Of a stretch of 64,000 bases of DNA, positions 25,945 to 36,929 are shown piece after piece. The stretch is from contig CM082582.2 in the NCBI GenBank assembly GCA_040954595.2, positions 2,108,001 to 2,172,000 of the forward strand, given 5' to 3'. The DNA is from Balanoglossus misakiensis. Lineage: Eukaryota > Hemichordata. The notes beneath the pieces are model-generated. The model was given only the letters and a program-made list of their open reading frames with translations, was not told the origin of the DNA and made no database searches. The position numbers and the translations under genes are program-made. Each line of letters begins with the position of its first letter. Within the stretch, counting starts at the first letter, position 1.

Positions 25945-26404
25945 TACTTGAAAGTGCAATTGAACAAAAATGCTAAAACTATAATTGCAGACAGTCAGAA
26001 TTTTTAGGCTCAGGGCATCATTTACATAGTTCCCAGTAGTCCATTTCTCTATGTACAAAATTTTAATAAAACATTGCTATGCAGTCATGTTACCCTTCCA
26101 CGACACAAACACGAGGCAAGTTGGTCACAAAGTAAAAACTTGATTGTCTTTTGTATCAACACTATAGTTGAAACTTATGTACTTGGACAGCCACATTTTA
26201 TTGTAAGGTCAGTTTTACACACAACTTGTACATGTATCATGTATACAACAAACTAGATGAGCTCGAGCAGTACTCTACTGACCGCCTTTTTCACATTGTC
26301 TGCATTGAGATGACACTTTATTTTGGAAGGCTGCCCTCTTTATGAAAAATGTCCTGATTGTGTTACACGTAAAACATACAGAAATCAACACAAGTGTCTA
26401 TTGT

Positions 26405-26590
26405 GGCTAGTGAAGGGACTTTTCTAAACTGGCCTTTATAGATAGGTGGCCATTATACCTTGTAGAAATTATACCTTGTAGAAAAGTCAATTAATGTAGA
26501 TGTAAATTGCATAGGGACTAGAATAAAGTGGCCACTATATAGAGGTGGCTGCCTAATAGAGGTGGCCACTCACACAGGTTTGACTGTTTT
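26405..26590. mobile_element. TA-type MITE, ggccacctct family
   Basis: It contains ggtggccactcacacaggtt and tgactg at the right, plus aaactggcctttatagatag, all shared with the element at 44771-44933. Internal gtggcc/ggccac words are inverted. Non-coding. Confidence 0.55.
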
Positions 26591-26731
26591 TTGATTTGTG
26601 TCATGAATAGCAGACATTTACCAATGACTGATTGTACAATATATGATTTCAGTGTCAAATATACATGTATAAGACACTTACATTGTACAAACCCATACAT
26701 CTTACTTTCTCTCCAAATTGTAGATACTCAC

Positions 26732-26780
26732 CAACACATGTATGTTGATTTCTGTGCAACTTAAATCCTGGTCTGCAACT
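26732..26780 (-). CDS. Isolated exon for the C-terminal half of an EGF-like domain
   Basis: Minus strand, 49 nt between acceptor ...ttgcacaacag and donor gtgagt. The frame reads SCRPGFKLHRNQHTCV, fitting the CxPGFxLxxxxxxC end of a calcium-binding EGF module, and ends in phase 1 as EGF exons usually do. It lies in a MED25 intron on the same strand, and no partner exon for the first half was found. It may be a captured exon fragment or part of an unrecognised nested gene. Confidence 0.5.
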
Positions 26781-26789
26781 CTGTTGTGC

Positions 26790-27490
26790 AATAAAAAACC
26801 ATGTTAGCTGGATAAATTACGAAAGTGATTCCCATTTTTCACTGCAGACGTAAATTTTATGAAAATCTGTCCTTAATAGTAGTAGAAGTTTTTAACGTGT
26901 TTTCGGTGGTATGTTGGTGACCCCTAAAGAGACGTCCACAAACGTTTCAAAAATCATTGAAAACAACCTCGGAAGTTAACCAAACTTTCCTGACAGAGAG
27001 GTCTAATATCGGTCCGAACATCCGTGAAAAGAAATTAATTCGAAATGCTTGTGTAACAGTCCGCTTAAAAATAATCAATGTCGTTCGATGATATGACCCG
27101 GAAGTATACGTTGACCTCTCCGGCTCCATGTTAGACTTGTAAATACAGAAGTGTTGCGTTGATCGTGAAACGATACGTTTACCGTGGGTAAACAGCTTTT
27201 GAAAGGCAATTCTTAAGTAAAACAGTTACTGGATAATGTATAACACCCTAAGGTAACGTATTAACCAAGTTTTAACTTAATTACTGGCCTGATTTCGACA
27301 CAACATCGATCAATCGCCTACAAATGTAGGTCCCATATGGACAGAATGCCAGGTTTACCATACATGACTATGTACGTGTGAGGAGCTCAGCTGGTGTATT
27401 TTTATTTTTTTTCTCCGTATCGTGGCCTGGCATATAAGTAGACATTTCGAAAATGCAAAATGCCAACTGTAACTTCAAAACCATTTCCCT
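26790..27490. other. MED25 intron sequence, part 3
   Basis: No recognisable exon. A minus-strand ATG frame of 60 codons (26947-27129) sits in a GC-richer patch but has no domain and ends quickly; I do not annotate it as a gene. Confidence 0.4.
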
Positions 27491-27830
27491 TTATTCGCTG
27501 ATGATATATGCAATAAATATTTGTGTCTGAAGGCAAGCAATTGTTGTTGTCATCATTGCATTGGGCTGAACAGGACAGAGTTTGAGCTGATCAGCTGACT
27601 TCAAGTTTCGATTTGGAACATATAATTTGATCATATCAGACAGATATGATGGTCCAAGTCTATGAATGAATTCAAAAATAAGAAATAAAATATTGAAAAC
27701 AATACGATCAGACACAGGTAACCAATGGAACTGAAATTGCATTGATGTAAACAGTGATTTTGGAACTAGCAGCAATATTTTGAACTTGAATACGGCTGAT
27801 CTAGTACTTAGGGAGCCCAAACAAAAGTGA
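27491..27830 (-). pseudogene. LINE reverse-transcriptase C-terminal fragment (CR1/L2-like)
   Basis: The minus frame holds the end-of-ORF2 pattern of many non-LTR retrotransposons: FQFHWLPVSDRIVFNILFL, then IHRLGPSYLSDMIKLYVP, then LKSADQL. In the family this reads HWLPV--RI-FKIL-L-FK--H-L-P-YL-D---Y-P-R-LRS. Only this tail is present, so it is a truncated copy. It sits directly downstream of the OTU gene relic on the same strand, probably by coincidence of insertion. Confidence 0.8.
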
Positions 27831-27870
27831 ATTACACGAATCTATTCGAAATGCAACAAAAGAAGGACCT

Positions 27871-30197
27871 TTATTGCTCTGTGGCGCCTTGAGATAAATA
27901 TTTACAGACAAGTGCAATATGCTGCACAGGTGCACTCAAACCTCTGTCAACCATGATTTTAGTATTATTTCCACAAGGAAAATTGCCAACAATTTCATTC
28001 ATTTCAGAGTCTACTGTATTTTGTGAACAAAAGCCACTGTTTAATTCCTGCCACCATTCAAATGAATTCTGTGCATTTTCATTCACCAGACTATCTTTAC
28101 TTTTAATTAACAGCCTGTTAAGAAGCAAATCATAATGGCCTGGTTGACCTGGCCTGTCTGGTGTGTACAAGAGACAGACAGGCTCAGTCTTGGAGAACAC
28201 ATAACCATCACCTCTTGCAAATATATCATTCTGCTTGGTGTATATATGTAATGGACATTTTGCAACATACACTACATATAACATTTCTGGCATACCAGCA
28301 TATTCATCTGCCTTTTCCATACATTGTGTTCTGTGCAAAATGTCCATATAACGAGTGCCGTCTAACAGGGCATCAAGTTGTGCATCATCCAGTCCTTCAA
28401 AGTATATATGATTGGCACGTATTATGTCTAATGTATCTGCTCTTAACTTGTCTGCAAATATTTTCTCTCGGTCAGCTAAAATTGGGTCAAAAGGGAGTCC
28501 ATTAAGTAGACGATCGCAATTTCGAAATGCAAAATCATTTCTCACAGAGATGCTCCTGAAAAAGCACCTTCCATCACAATAAATGTTGATTAGCTTAAAA
28601 TCTTTGACAGTTGAATGTTTGTCATGACTGCCAAAAACAATATCATCAATACTGTTCAGAATTGACTATGGTTTTGGTTGGACCATTTGATAAGAGGTAC
28701 CGTGGAAACCTCTGTCCTTTGGATCAGCTGTAACAGCTGCATATTTAGCTGACTCATCAATATTGTCAATGGAAGTTAAACAAAATGCATTATTTGCAAT
28801 ATTTTCCTCTGTGAAATCAGCTGATGTTCTTTTGTTGATAACTCCCAACATGTATCTATGCAATGTATCTCCAGAACAAATAATACCAAATCAATTTAGA
28901 ATTTTCACTAGAGTAGATGACCTACTATAACCTTCAACAATGTCAGCCAGGTAAGTATGCAATGGGTAAGTACAATGATCAGAACAAATGAACAATAGCA
29001 TACACACAAAACAAACGCCTGAGGAATCGTGCTCTACTCTCCATAGAGTGCTGGTCATAAAATCCATAGTGGTGTTTATTCCATTCAAAGTTGGAGCTTT
29101 TTAATTTACTGCGTTCACTGTTGTTCAACGTTAAATATACAACAGTGTTCCATAACACAGGGTCAATCTCACTGACAATATATTCAACATCAAGTGTACT
29201 CAGATCAACAATGTTTGTTTTGCAGTAATTACTGAATTCTTGAGATTGCTGATAAATGCTGGCATTTGATTTCACAGCCACCAAATCAAGCATTTTGAAA
29301 AAGTCAACGTCAACTTTACTCAAGTCTCTTACTTGCTTTTCAAGCCTCTCTATCTGTTTCTCAGCTTGCACAACATACTGAGGATGTTCGACAAGTGCAT
29401 TTTGGAGGGCAATAGTGAGATCTGAACCTGTTCGGTACAAAAAGGTGGAGAACTTTCTACTCACTTTTGATACAACAGAAAGGTGAATTGGATAATACAC
29501 ACATAGAAATTCCCGAATAAGCCAGCTATTAGGTTTTCTGTGGAATTCCACTCGTTGTAACTTGACAATGGGTCGCAAAGTCTGATATTCATTGTCTAAA
29601 CAATCATTAAAATATTGCCCAACGTCAAACAATAGAATGGCATGTTTTCTGAGGAGCACTTCTCCTAAAAATACAACAGTTTTCCAGCATGCAAAATTCA
29701 CCAAGTTGGTGTCACAGCTGCAGCCTTTTTGTAGCATTGTGACATATTTTTTAATTTCTTCAGCAAGTGCTATATCACTCGACATAATTAGGCCTTGTTG
29801 AATACTACACCTGGCTTTTTCCGCTAAAAGCAACAAATGTCTGATAACATTTCAAACAAATCAGGCTGTCTTGAGTAAGGGCAAAAAGTGTGTTAGTCTG
29901 TTAGTGAAATGTTTGCACCATATCAAAATCAGGGATTTTAAACAAATTGTTTGCCCGTGATAAGCACGAAGTACACAAGGGATGGCCTTTTCTCATAGCA
30001 AGGATGTAGTGACGTTGACACAGTGGAAATGATGAAAATCCTTTAAAACCTGAGTTGTCTATACTCAATTTTGTACACAGTCCTCCTCGCCTGAAATCAG
30101 CTCTATAATGTCGCGTAAAAAATGGCCTATTTCGCGACCCTTCAGCGGGGCCCACTCTAACGGCTACATGGTTTGAAGTACTTTCCCTCATGAACAT
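27871..30197 (-). pseudogene. Decayed multi-domain gene with C-terminal OTU protease domain
   Basis: Minus strand, read in pieces. N-terminal part (30197-29901): Cys-rich with CQRHYILAMRKGHPLCTSC. After a stop comes LFALTQDSLICLKCYQTF (around 29885), then a frameshift into a helical region (29836-28979). After a second frame change comes SSTLVKILN, TGA (28891), FGIICSGDTLHRYMLGVINK and the phrase DRGFHGTSYQMVQPKP, then TAG (28666). Downstream comes INIYCDGRCFFRSIS, the OTU catalytic Asp-Gly-x-Cys motif (28564-28575), and PGHYDLLLNRLL with the catalytic His (about 28131-28139). OTU enzymes cleave ubiquitin or related chains. The HGTS-Q--QP region is, to my recollection, shared with multi-copy, apparently mobile genes of invertebrates. 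At least two frameshifts and three stops make this copy inactive. Confidence 0.75.
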
Positions 30198-30375
30198 ATG
30201 TTAATGAGTACCGTGCGATCTGACTGTACAGACAGAATAACACACACACACATCGAGAGATTAACAGGCAAACACTGGCTGACCCATAAGCTGCCAATGG
30301 CATGTGTACTGTACACACAGCAAATGGTCTCTTTAACAGATAGCCAGTTATGAAAACATGCAGTTACCAATCACT
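30190..30375. repeat. Dispersed repeat D, copy 1
   Basis: Words such as tcgagagattaacaggcaaa, cactggctgacccataagct and gtgtactgtac, followed by gccagttatg, recur at about 36930-37090 in the same order and inverted at about 60640-60780. Non-coding. It overlaps the upstream end of the OTU relic. Confidence 0.7.
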
Positions 30376-31170
30376 GTTATTATTGACAAATTGCATCCAA
30401 GTCCAGACACAGGCTTGGATACAATTTGTAAACAATAACAACATTGCTTACCCTGCTTCACCGAGCTGAACAAGAAATGATGGGTGATAACCAGAATAAT
30501 ACTGAATAAAAATTCAAAAGTTACAGATACAGGACCTTTCCTTGCCCACATATTATATTACTATGGTCTGTGCGTCGCATTTTAATTGGTCAAGATGAAC
30601 GACATCACTGACCACAAATACCCAGTAATGGTTTGTTTACATGCCCGTAAATCTGAATAGTAATATTAGCAAACAGTTCAATGAACACAACATTTTGCCC
30701 CTAGTCTTGTGTGTGGGACATTTTCATAAATATTGAAGGTTTTATTGAGATTGTTGGTAATGTAATGGAAATAAATGCAGGGCTCGGGCTCGAGGACAGC
30801 CAAATTTCATGGGCTCAGAAGCCTTGCCCATGAATTTTTGGCTTTCCCCTCGCCCTTGCCCATAAATAAACGTTAATGGTCAGGGCGTCGTGCATTATTT
30901 CTATATTGTGTTGATCTTACCTGTACACTCTCCATTGACCAATCAATATTCCACAGCACAAGTGCAATAAAAAGAGCCTGCTGTATTCACACACTGGACT
31001 TCACAAAGATCTGCTCTCTCCATATATTCATTGACATCTGAAATCAAAGATAGTTATTATTAATAAATTTATTATTATTTATTTCCTAACAAATGTAATA
31101 CACATACATTTCAGTGCATTTTCTACAGAAAATAATAAAATTAGAAAACAAGTGAAAGCTTAAAGGATAC
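30376..31170. other. MED25 intron sequence, part 4
   Basis: AT-rich, no exon recognised. A run rich in gggctcg/cttgccc words near 30780-30870 looks like an old repeat without clear ends. Confidence 0.4.
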
Positions 31171-31183
31171 AAAATTACACTTA

Positions 31184-33053
31184 TAGTAGCAGAAATTCTT
31201 GCAACTGTAATTAGAAATGATAACGAAACGGGTTTCAAAGTTAATAATTATAAAGTTAAGATCACACAATTAGCTGATGATATGCAGGTATACATAAGCA
31301 AAGAAAAATCTCTCATGCGTTTAGACGGAAGGCTTAAAACTAGGAGGCTGGAAAGCTAAGAACAACCTTGGCTTGATTTCATGGCCTGCTAAACCAATTA
31401 AAGTTATTGGGTGTTTATTTTGGATATGCACGTTTTGAAGAGGAAGTAAGGAAGTTAAATTGGGATACTAAGATTGACAGAATTGAAATACTCTTAGATT
31501 CATGGAAGAAAAGATATTTGTCAATTTTTGGAAAAATCACAATTATTAAATGTTTAGCCATGTCGAAAATAACATATTTGGCATCGATGATTGACATTCC
31601 TGATGCCGTGATAAATAGATTAAGTAGTTTGTTCTATGATTTTTTTATGGAGTGGGAAAAAAGGGAAGATTAAGAGGGAAATCATTATAAATAAATATGA
31701 AAAGGGAGGGGTACAAATGATTGATATCAGGTCAATGGTGAAGGCACTGAAATGCAGATGGGTGGAACGGCTCATGAAAGCTAATTGTGATACGTGGAAA
31801 GCAGTGATTGATTTTTATTTCAAAGATTTCGGAGGGATCAAAAATATCTTCTCTTATAATTTTGACAAAAGAGGTTTAACTTTCATTACGAGAAACATTC
31901 CAAACTTTTACAGAAATGTTCTATTTAGCTGGTACGATATTGTCATGAATAACAACAAGGTTAAAATGTCTCCGAACAATATTGGAGAGGAAGTAATTTG
32001 GGGAAATCAACATATAACATGTAATAATAGAGTCTTGTTTTTTACTGAATGGATTGACTGCAACATAATGTATGTTTCAGATTTGTTTCAAAAAGGTGTT
32101 TTCATGAAACGGGGCTATTTATTAGAAAAATTGAAAAACAAAAGAAATTGGATAACACAGTATCTAATACTGAAAAAAGCCATACCAAACGAATGGAAGA
32201 GAAGAATGATGTCTGCTAAGAACTTTCTGTGTGTAAATCGAGATATAAAGACAATAATGAAAAAAGATCACACAGGGAAATACAAAAATATACATGATTT
32301 TTTATGCAAAGATTTTTATTGGAACATTGTGAACAGAAAGGCGTTGAAGTCATATGCGCCGACATTTTGGGCAAATAGTTGTGATACAGAACACATAAAC
32401 TGGGCGTTAATCATCAAAATTAAAATAAAAGACATGGGTGTTAAAAAAATTGCCCAATTTAATTATTTTTTACTTTACAACAAAATCCCACACGGTTTAA
32501 ATCTGTGGAAATGGAAGAAAGCAGACAATCCAAATTGTGAAATATGTAAATGTACGGATGACTGCATGCATTTTCTTTTTGATTGCTCTGTTGTGAAACA
32601 TTTTTGGAAAAGACTGAACGTTCTTATTAATACTGTGTACAATATTAACATAAAGCTAATTTGGAAGCATATTGTATTTGGGTACATGATGGAATGTGAC
32701 AAGCTTGAATCACTAAATATGATCATAATGGTGGCAACTTTTTGTGTATACAAAGCAAGAATTATTAACGAAAATCACATACGCCGATTATTAATAGAAG
32801 AGTTAACGTACTCTCAACAGATAAAAAAGGATGGAAAAATTCATGAGTGTCTAAGTCTTCTTTGAGATGTAAAATTATTATAGAGTTCACCATAACTATA
32901 TGTATTTGAAATATTGATAATGAACAGAAACATTGTAAAGTTGGATCTTGCCTTTATCAGACGCATGTGTAAAAATGTATGTTAATTGAGTGGGATGTAA
33001 AAATGTACGTTAATTTGAGTTGAATAAACATTACTTTAAAGAAAAAAAAAGAA
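31184..33053 (+). mobile_element. 5'-truncated LINE (L1/Tx1-like) with target-site duplication
   Basis: A 13-bp direct repeat aaaattacactta lies at 31171-31183 and 33054-33066, directly bounding the element; the 3' end is A-rich (33038-33057). The first codons carry TQLADDM, the reverse-transcriptase (F/Y)ADD catalytic motif, and the reading continues to the LINE tail domain. A start inside the RT domain is the usual result of incomplete target-primed reverse transcription. It lies in an intron of MED25, opposite to its transcription. Confidence 0.9.
31190..32865 (+). pseudogene. LINE ORF2 C-terminal half (RT thumb and zinc knuckle)
   Basis: The piece from 31190 contains the LADD motif and stops near 31360. 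From 31407 the text reads LNWDTKIDRIEILLDSWKKR and FGKITIIKCLAMSKITYL, the family pattern after the RT core. At 31640-31646 a run of seven T shifts the frame; with six T it would read FLWSGKKGKIKREIII directly. The long frame to 32865 then holds GGVQMIDIRSMVKALKCRWV and the RT-associated zinc motif C-x2-C-x7-H-x4-C around NPNCEICKCTDDCMHFLFDC. Apart from the T-run and the gap near 31370 it is well preserved, so the insertion is fairly young. Confidence 0.88.
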
Positions 33054-33345
33054 AAAATTACACTTAAAAACCCAAAACAAACAGAAACAGTTCTGAAAGA
33101 CAATCCCTATAAACCAAAAAAACAATGGAATGAAATAGTGCTGAATAAAAAGACGAGTCTTTAAACCCCTTTGAAAACTGTTAATAGATCCAGCATTGCA
33201 GATAGAAGGTGCACAAACACTGAATCCTCTTTAGCCATATGCCTTGTTAAGTTTTGAAATGATCATTCATGGTGATTAGTGATCAAGAATATACCCGTAA
33301 AAAAAATTACTCTACCCTCAGAGAAGCATTTTGTAATGTCTTTAA

Positions 33346-34064
33346 GGTGGCATTGCATGAAACCGTCGAGACTTTTTCAGAGGCCTATTTCTCATCAAAG
33401 ACAACGTTAAAACCCCCATAAACCATATATATTCTGGAAGCTGAGTTTTTGAGCTTTTGTTTGAGTTGCATATATTATTGATCCCCGGAAATCGAGGCGT
33501 TTTTGGGTTAAAAAAACATTTCTTGATATTATGTCATTAAATTCAATTTAGGTAAAAAAGCTGACTTAATATGTCACTCGAAACTAGAGTACACGTGCAA
33601 AAAAAAAACACGGTAATTTTGTTTTGCGTTATCTGCTTCCATTGAGGAGTAACAGTGTTTGAGAGTTAGATTTTTAGAAAATTTGATCAAATTCACAGTG
33701 AGTTGTATTGAATCAGAGTTTATTCCCGCCAGGGAAACTTTATCAACTAAAAAAATATGTTTTGTTGGATGGGTCATACACAATACCCTATTAAAATTTG
33801 AGCAAATTCGGCCAACGCAGAGCGAAGCTAAATTCTTCTGAAGTTGTCAAGAGCAGCAAAAATGCAAACTGAGAAAAACGGCCATTTGCATTGTTGACAC
33901 CTATTTGTTAAGCTGTGAACTCATTCAGAAAAGTGCTATTTGGGGTGGTTATGCACCATTTCCGCCAAGACGTATTAGACAGGATGTTGATCAGTATTAG
34001 ACCTACCGATTTATGTAAAAAAGTAAAATTTAGCAACAATCACAACTTTTCATGCAATGCCACC
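33346..34064. mobile_element. TTAA-flanked MITE, ~720 bp
   Basis: TTAA at 33342-33345 and 34065-34068 flank inverted ends ggtggcattgcatgaaa / tttcatgcaatgccacc. This is the layout of non-autonomous piggyBac or Kolobok elements. Inside I see no transposase; small frames are not conserved motifs. Confidence 0.9.
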
Positions 34065-34524
34065 TTAACATGAGATGAAAACTATATGAATTTTCTAAGT
34101 GTATATTTATTCTTTGCAGAGGTAATTTATTTAGCTATAGGTTGATAATTTATGTTAATTTGATTGAGTTATGCATATAAGTAGTGAAAATACTTGCCCA
34201 TGAATATATCAGACAGTCTTATAGTATCGTGTGAGGTTGATGACACATATTCTTAACCACATATTTCTTGATCAATTACACCAAAGTCCTCACTATCCAT
34301 GGCGATCCTTTTCTAGGAATTTTAACACTCTCTATCATTCTCATTTTAACAAAATCCCCTGAAACTTGTGTACCCTGTCAGTACGATTGTGCTGTTGATT
34401 TCAAATTTTAAAATGTGTGCAATGGACAGACAAGATGTGTGTTTAGCTGATTGTAACCATAGTAATATACAATCCCCAAACAATGTAGCCACAGAAGAGA
34501 CTAACAGAGACCACAGTTACATAC

Positions 34525-34647
34525 CGCCACATGCATGGCCATCATCCAGCAGATAGAATCCTGGTCTGCAAGTGCAGAGATAACTACCATGGGTATTCTG
34601 ACAATAGTGTTGACATGCATTTCCACCACTGTGACATTCGTTCATAT
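34525..34647 (-). CDS. Isolated exon encoding one complete calcium-binding EGF-like domain
   Basis: Minus strand, 123 nt, acceptor ...cttaccctccag and donor gtatgt, phase 1 at both ends as in fibrillin/fibulin-type genes. The reading begins (D)MNECHSGGNACQHYC and continues CTCRPGFYLLDDGHAC. All six cysteines and the D-x-N-E-C calcium site are present, and NTHGSYLC fits the hydroxylation-site region. It is intact but has no neighbouring EGF exon in this window except the half domain at 26732-26780. It sits inside the MED25 transcription unit on the same strand. It could belong to a nested gene or be a duplicated exon; the function of a single exon cannot be stated. Confidence 0.75.
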
Positions 34648-34865
34648 CTGGAGGGTAAGAAGAAATTAGAAATAATTTACAAGCATTACATTATTCAAGA
34701 TAAGCCTACTCTTGACTACTGAAATCTCACACCAAAGACACCTGGGCTCAGATTTATAACAAGATGGGGATAATTTGTCTCAATTTGATCATTTGAGACA
34801 AAATATCCCCAAACTTATATATTGTCGATGTAACATTATAACATAGTTATATCACTGTCAGGCAT

Positions 34866-34955
34866 TTATGTCCTACAGTCAAGCGGTTTTATGCACCTGC
34901 AGTCATTTTGATGGAGTTGGTTTGAATCCCACCAGTGCCAGAAGTGTGAGATGGT
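34866..34955 (+). repeat. Possible tRNA-derived SINE fragment
   Basis: ggtttgaatcccacc (about 34918) fits the RNA polymerase III B-box consensus GGTTCGANNCC closely, and agtcaagcgg about 40 bases before could be an A-box remnant. The stretch between looks like a degraded tRNA-like body. It cannot fold into a good tRNA, so I do not call a tRNA gene. Confidence 0.35.
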
Positions 34956-35254
34956 CAACTGGACTTGAGGCTTTTGAGTTGAACCAAACTTTATTTCTAA
35001 GTCTAGGAGCTGCATGCACCAACTAAGGCCTAAACAATGGCTTCGAGATTGAAGAGAACTCACAAACACATGCAATCACTTTTATAGGAGTAAACAGGTG
35101 TTAAAATAACATGTAAATTTTAGAGTTTTTTTGTTTAATAGGATTTGTATTCAAATTCTATTTCTGAGTCTTACACAGTGATGACCTTTTGTCATGCATT
35201 GATGTCATGCAACCACTCACTAATTACACACATGTGTTGGTGAGTATCTACAAC

Positions 35255-35343
35255 CACATGTTGAAAGAACCTCTTTAAATTTGACACCTGCAATCCAAAC
35301 AATTTCTTCAGTCCCTTTGGTGTTAGACGGGTTTGACTGTACT
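35255..35343. mobile_element. Right half of the TA-flanked MITE seen at 25775-25944
   Basis: It shares ccacatgttgaaagaacctc and tttggtgttagacgggtttg, ending gactgta, with the complete copy at 25775. The left half is missing; the sequence before it (35231-35253) matches, inverted, the donor end of the EGF half-exon. Confidence 0.7.
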
Positions 35344-35614
35344 TGAAAGTGTAGTTGATATACAGAACAAAATTCTAAAAAAAATAGAAATTGCAGACAG
35401 TGACCCTTTAAAGGCCCTACTCAACAGTGAGTCAAAACCTTTCTTTCCAATAAACAGTTGCGTGCTAACACAAAGGATTTCTTATTTGCCTTCATTGTCC
35501 TGCCCTGGGATTGAGAAAATGGCCTTTAATATGTAAAGTGTCAGTTGCAGATGCATGGCAGTACAATTGACACGATCCTTCAATTTTACAGTGCAATTAT
35601 AAGATAATACTTAC

Positions 35615-35718
35615 AAATCCTCCAGACATTATTCTGAAGAGAGATCTGTATGCTTCCTGGTTGTTATTCATAAACTGGAACTCCACAGTGCGTGAGTTGC
35701 AAAACATGGCAGTGATTG
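35615..35718 (-). CDS. MED25 ACID-domain exon 2
   Basis: Minus strand. Acceptor ...tttcccctacag above 35718; donor gtaagt below 35615. It reads ITAMFCNSRTVEFQF, MNNNQEAYRSLFRIMSGGF. Human MED25 has [20 protein letters not shown] then LKGLYRIMGNGF, so this is the beta-barrel part of the activator-interacting domain. The exon starts with two bases of a codon. This fits if the preceding exon uses the donor four bases beyond its first GT (see 36367-36506). The next exon should begin AGCVHF-like but was not found. Confidence 0.9.
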
Positions 35719-36366
35719 CTGTAGGGGAAACATTGACACCTACATAACTCATAGAATACAGCTACATGTATGGTATACCAGGTTCACACAGGGTAAAACT
35801 TGAGGCACTATTTGCCTATGGTAAACACAGAGCATTAATCATTTGAGTCGCCTTGTGTCCACACACACAAAGTTTATGTATAGGCACTGAGGCTCAGCCC
35901 CATAGATGGGTTTCGGAGAGGTGTTAATCTTTCCACCAGCTCAGGTCTGGCTGGCAAAGCCGTCTCAAATCTGAGATGTTTCAGGACCAAGTTAAACCAT
36001 TTACACATAATAATTTACGCCAGTATTTGATCTGAGACGTTTCAGAACCGTCTTAATGGTCCCTATGTGACCCCCATTAAAGGAGAGAAATAGATTGTCG
36101 TATTGGGCAAATTCTATTCAATTGTGTTACTAATATATTCTGTTTGATTTGATTTTGCCAAGTGGATAATATTGCTTTGAATTTCTAACATTCAGTGACC
36201 CAGTCTTCTAAAATTTGGCAACATTGTTCTGTGGCACAACATCGAGTGATAGTGCCCTCACACATGAAATTTGGCAATACTGCCTTCATGCATGAAAACA
36301 AATAGTGATACATACTGTCTCTCACTTTCAAAAACAATGTTATCCACACAAAAATCAACAGTGTAC

Positions 36367-36506
36367 ATACCAGTAATTGTTGTGGGATAAGCCGCATGAC
36401 CAGCTTTGTGAGCCAATTATCAGCCTGTAATTTGCCAGTTGGAGATGCAATCACACTGCAAGCCACTGATCTTGTGACTCTTGCTGTAGGGTCCTGAGAG
36501 GCACCT
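36367..36506 (-). CDS. MED25 ACID-domain exon 1
   Basis: Minus strand. It reads GASQDPTARVTRSVACSVI, then TGKLQADNWLTKLVMRLIPQ. Human MED25 has ANTKLTRSLPCQVYVN and TEQWPQKLIMQLIPQQLL at the same place. Two donors overlap: gtatgt directly after QQLL, and gtacac four bases on. Only the second restores both the phase into the next exon and the human spacing (11 residues between QQLL and the end of FxNSR). At the 5' end, acceptor cttagag or cttag is possible; starting at 36504 (GT) gives phase 1, matching the donor of the 44941-45124 exon. ACID binds activation domains and links activators to Mediator in the nucleus. Confidence 0.88.
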
Positions 36507-36929
36507 CTAAGATTTTGAAGAAAAACAAATATAAGATGACTGTGAGTGTGAGTGTGAGTGTGAAACATATCAAAAACAGAGAAAGCAAAAATGTGAACAA
36601 ATGGGCCGAGCGCACAGGAACACAACAGACATATCACTCAAACTGATTCAATAACTTCAGGCACTATCAGAACTGATTTGATGGCTGCATCATACCATTA
36701 TATATTTCACCTCTATTTATGCCATGATAGATAGGTAGGCAATACTTTTCATAGTGACTAGTGCAATACACCAAGCTATAATGGGCTGATTTGTCAATTT
36801 AAATAACGATACATTCTCATTTGAGTTGCTGTTAAAGATACACGCACAAAAAGAAGTAAAAATCGTGTAAAGGACACGGTGGTCCCATTGAGTGATTACA
36901 CAAGAAAAAGTCTACACCAGAGTACATGG
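36507..36929. other. MED25 intron with TG-rich microsatellite
   Basis: A gtgagt-type short repeat (about 36541-36563) follows the ACID exon; no other exon recognised. Confidence 0.4.

Noticed and set aside
34866-34955. tRNA gene
   Set aside because: Only a B-box-like word is convincing; the rest does not form a cloverleaf, so at most a SINE remnant.
35231-35253. Plus-strand EGF exon end
   Set aside because: The 23-base match has no EGF-coding sequence upstream of it; it is a displaced fragment.
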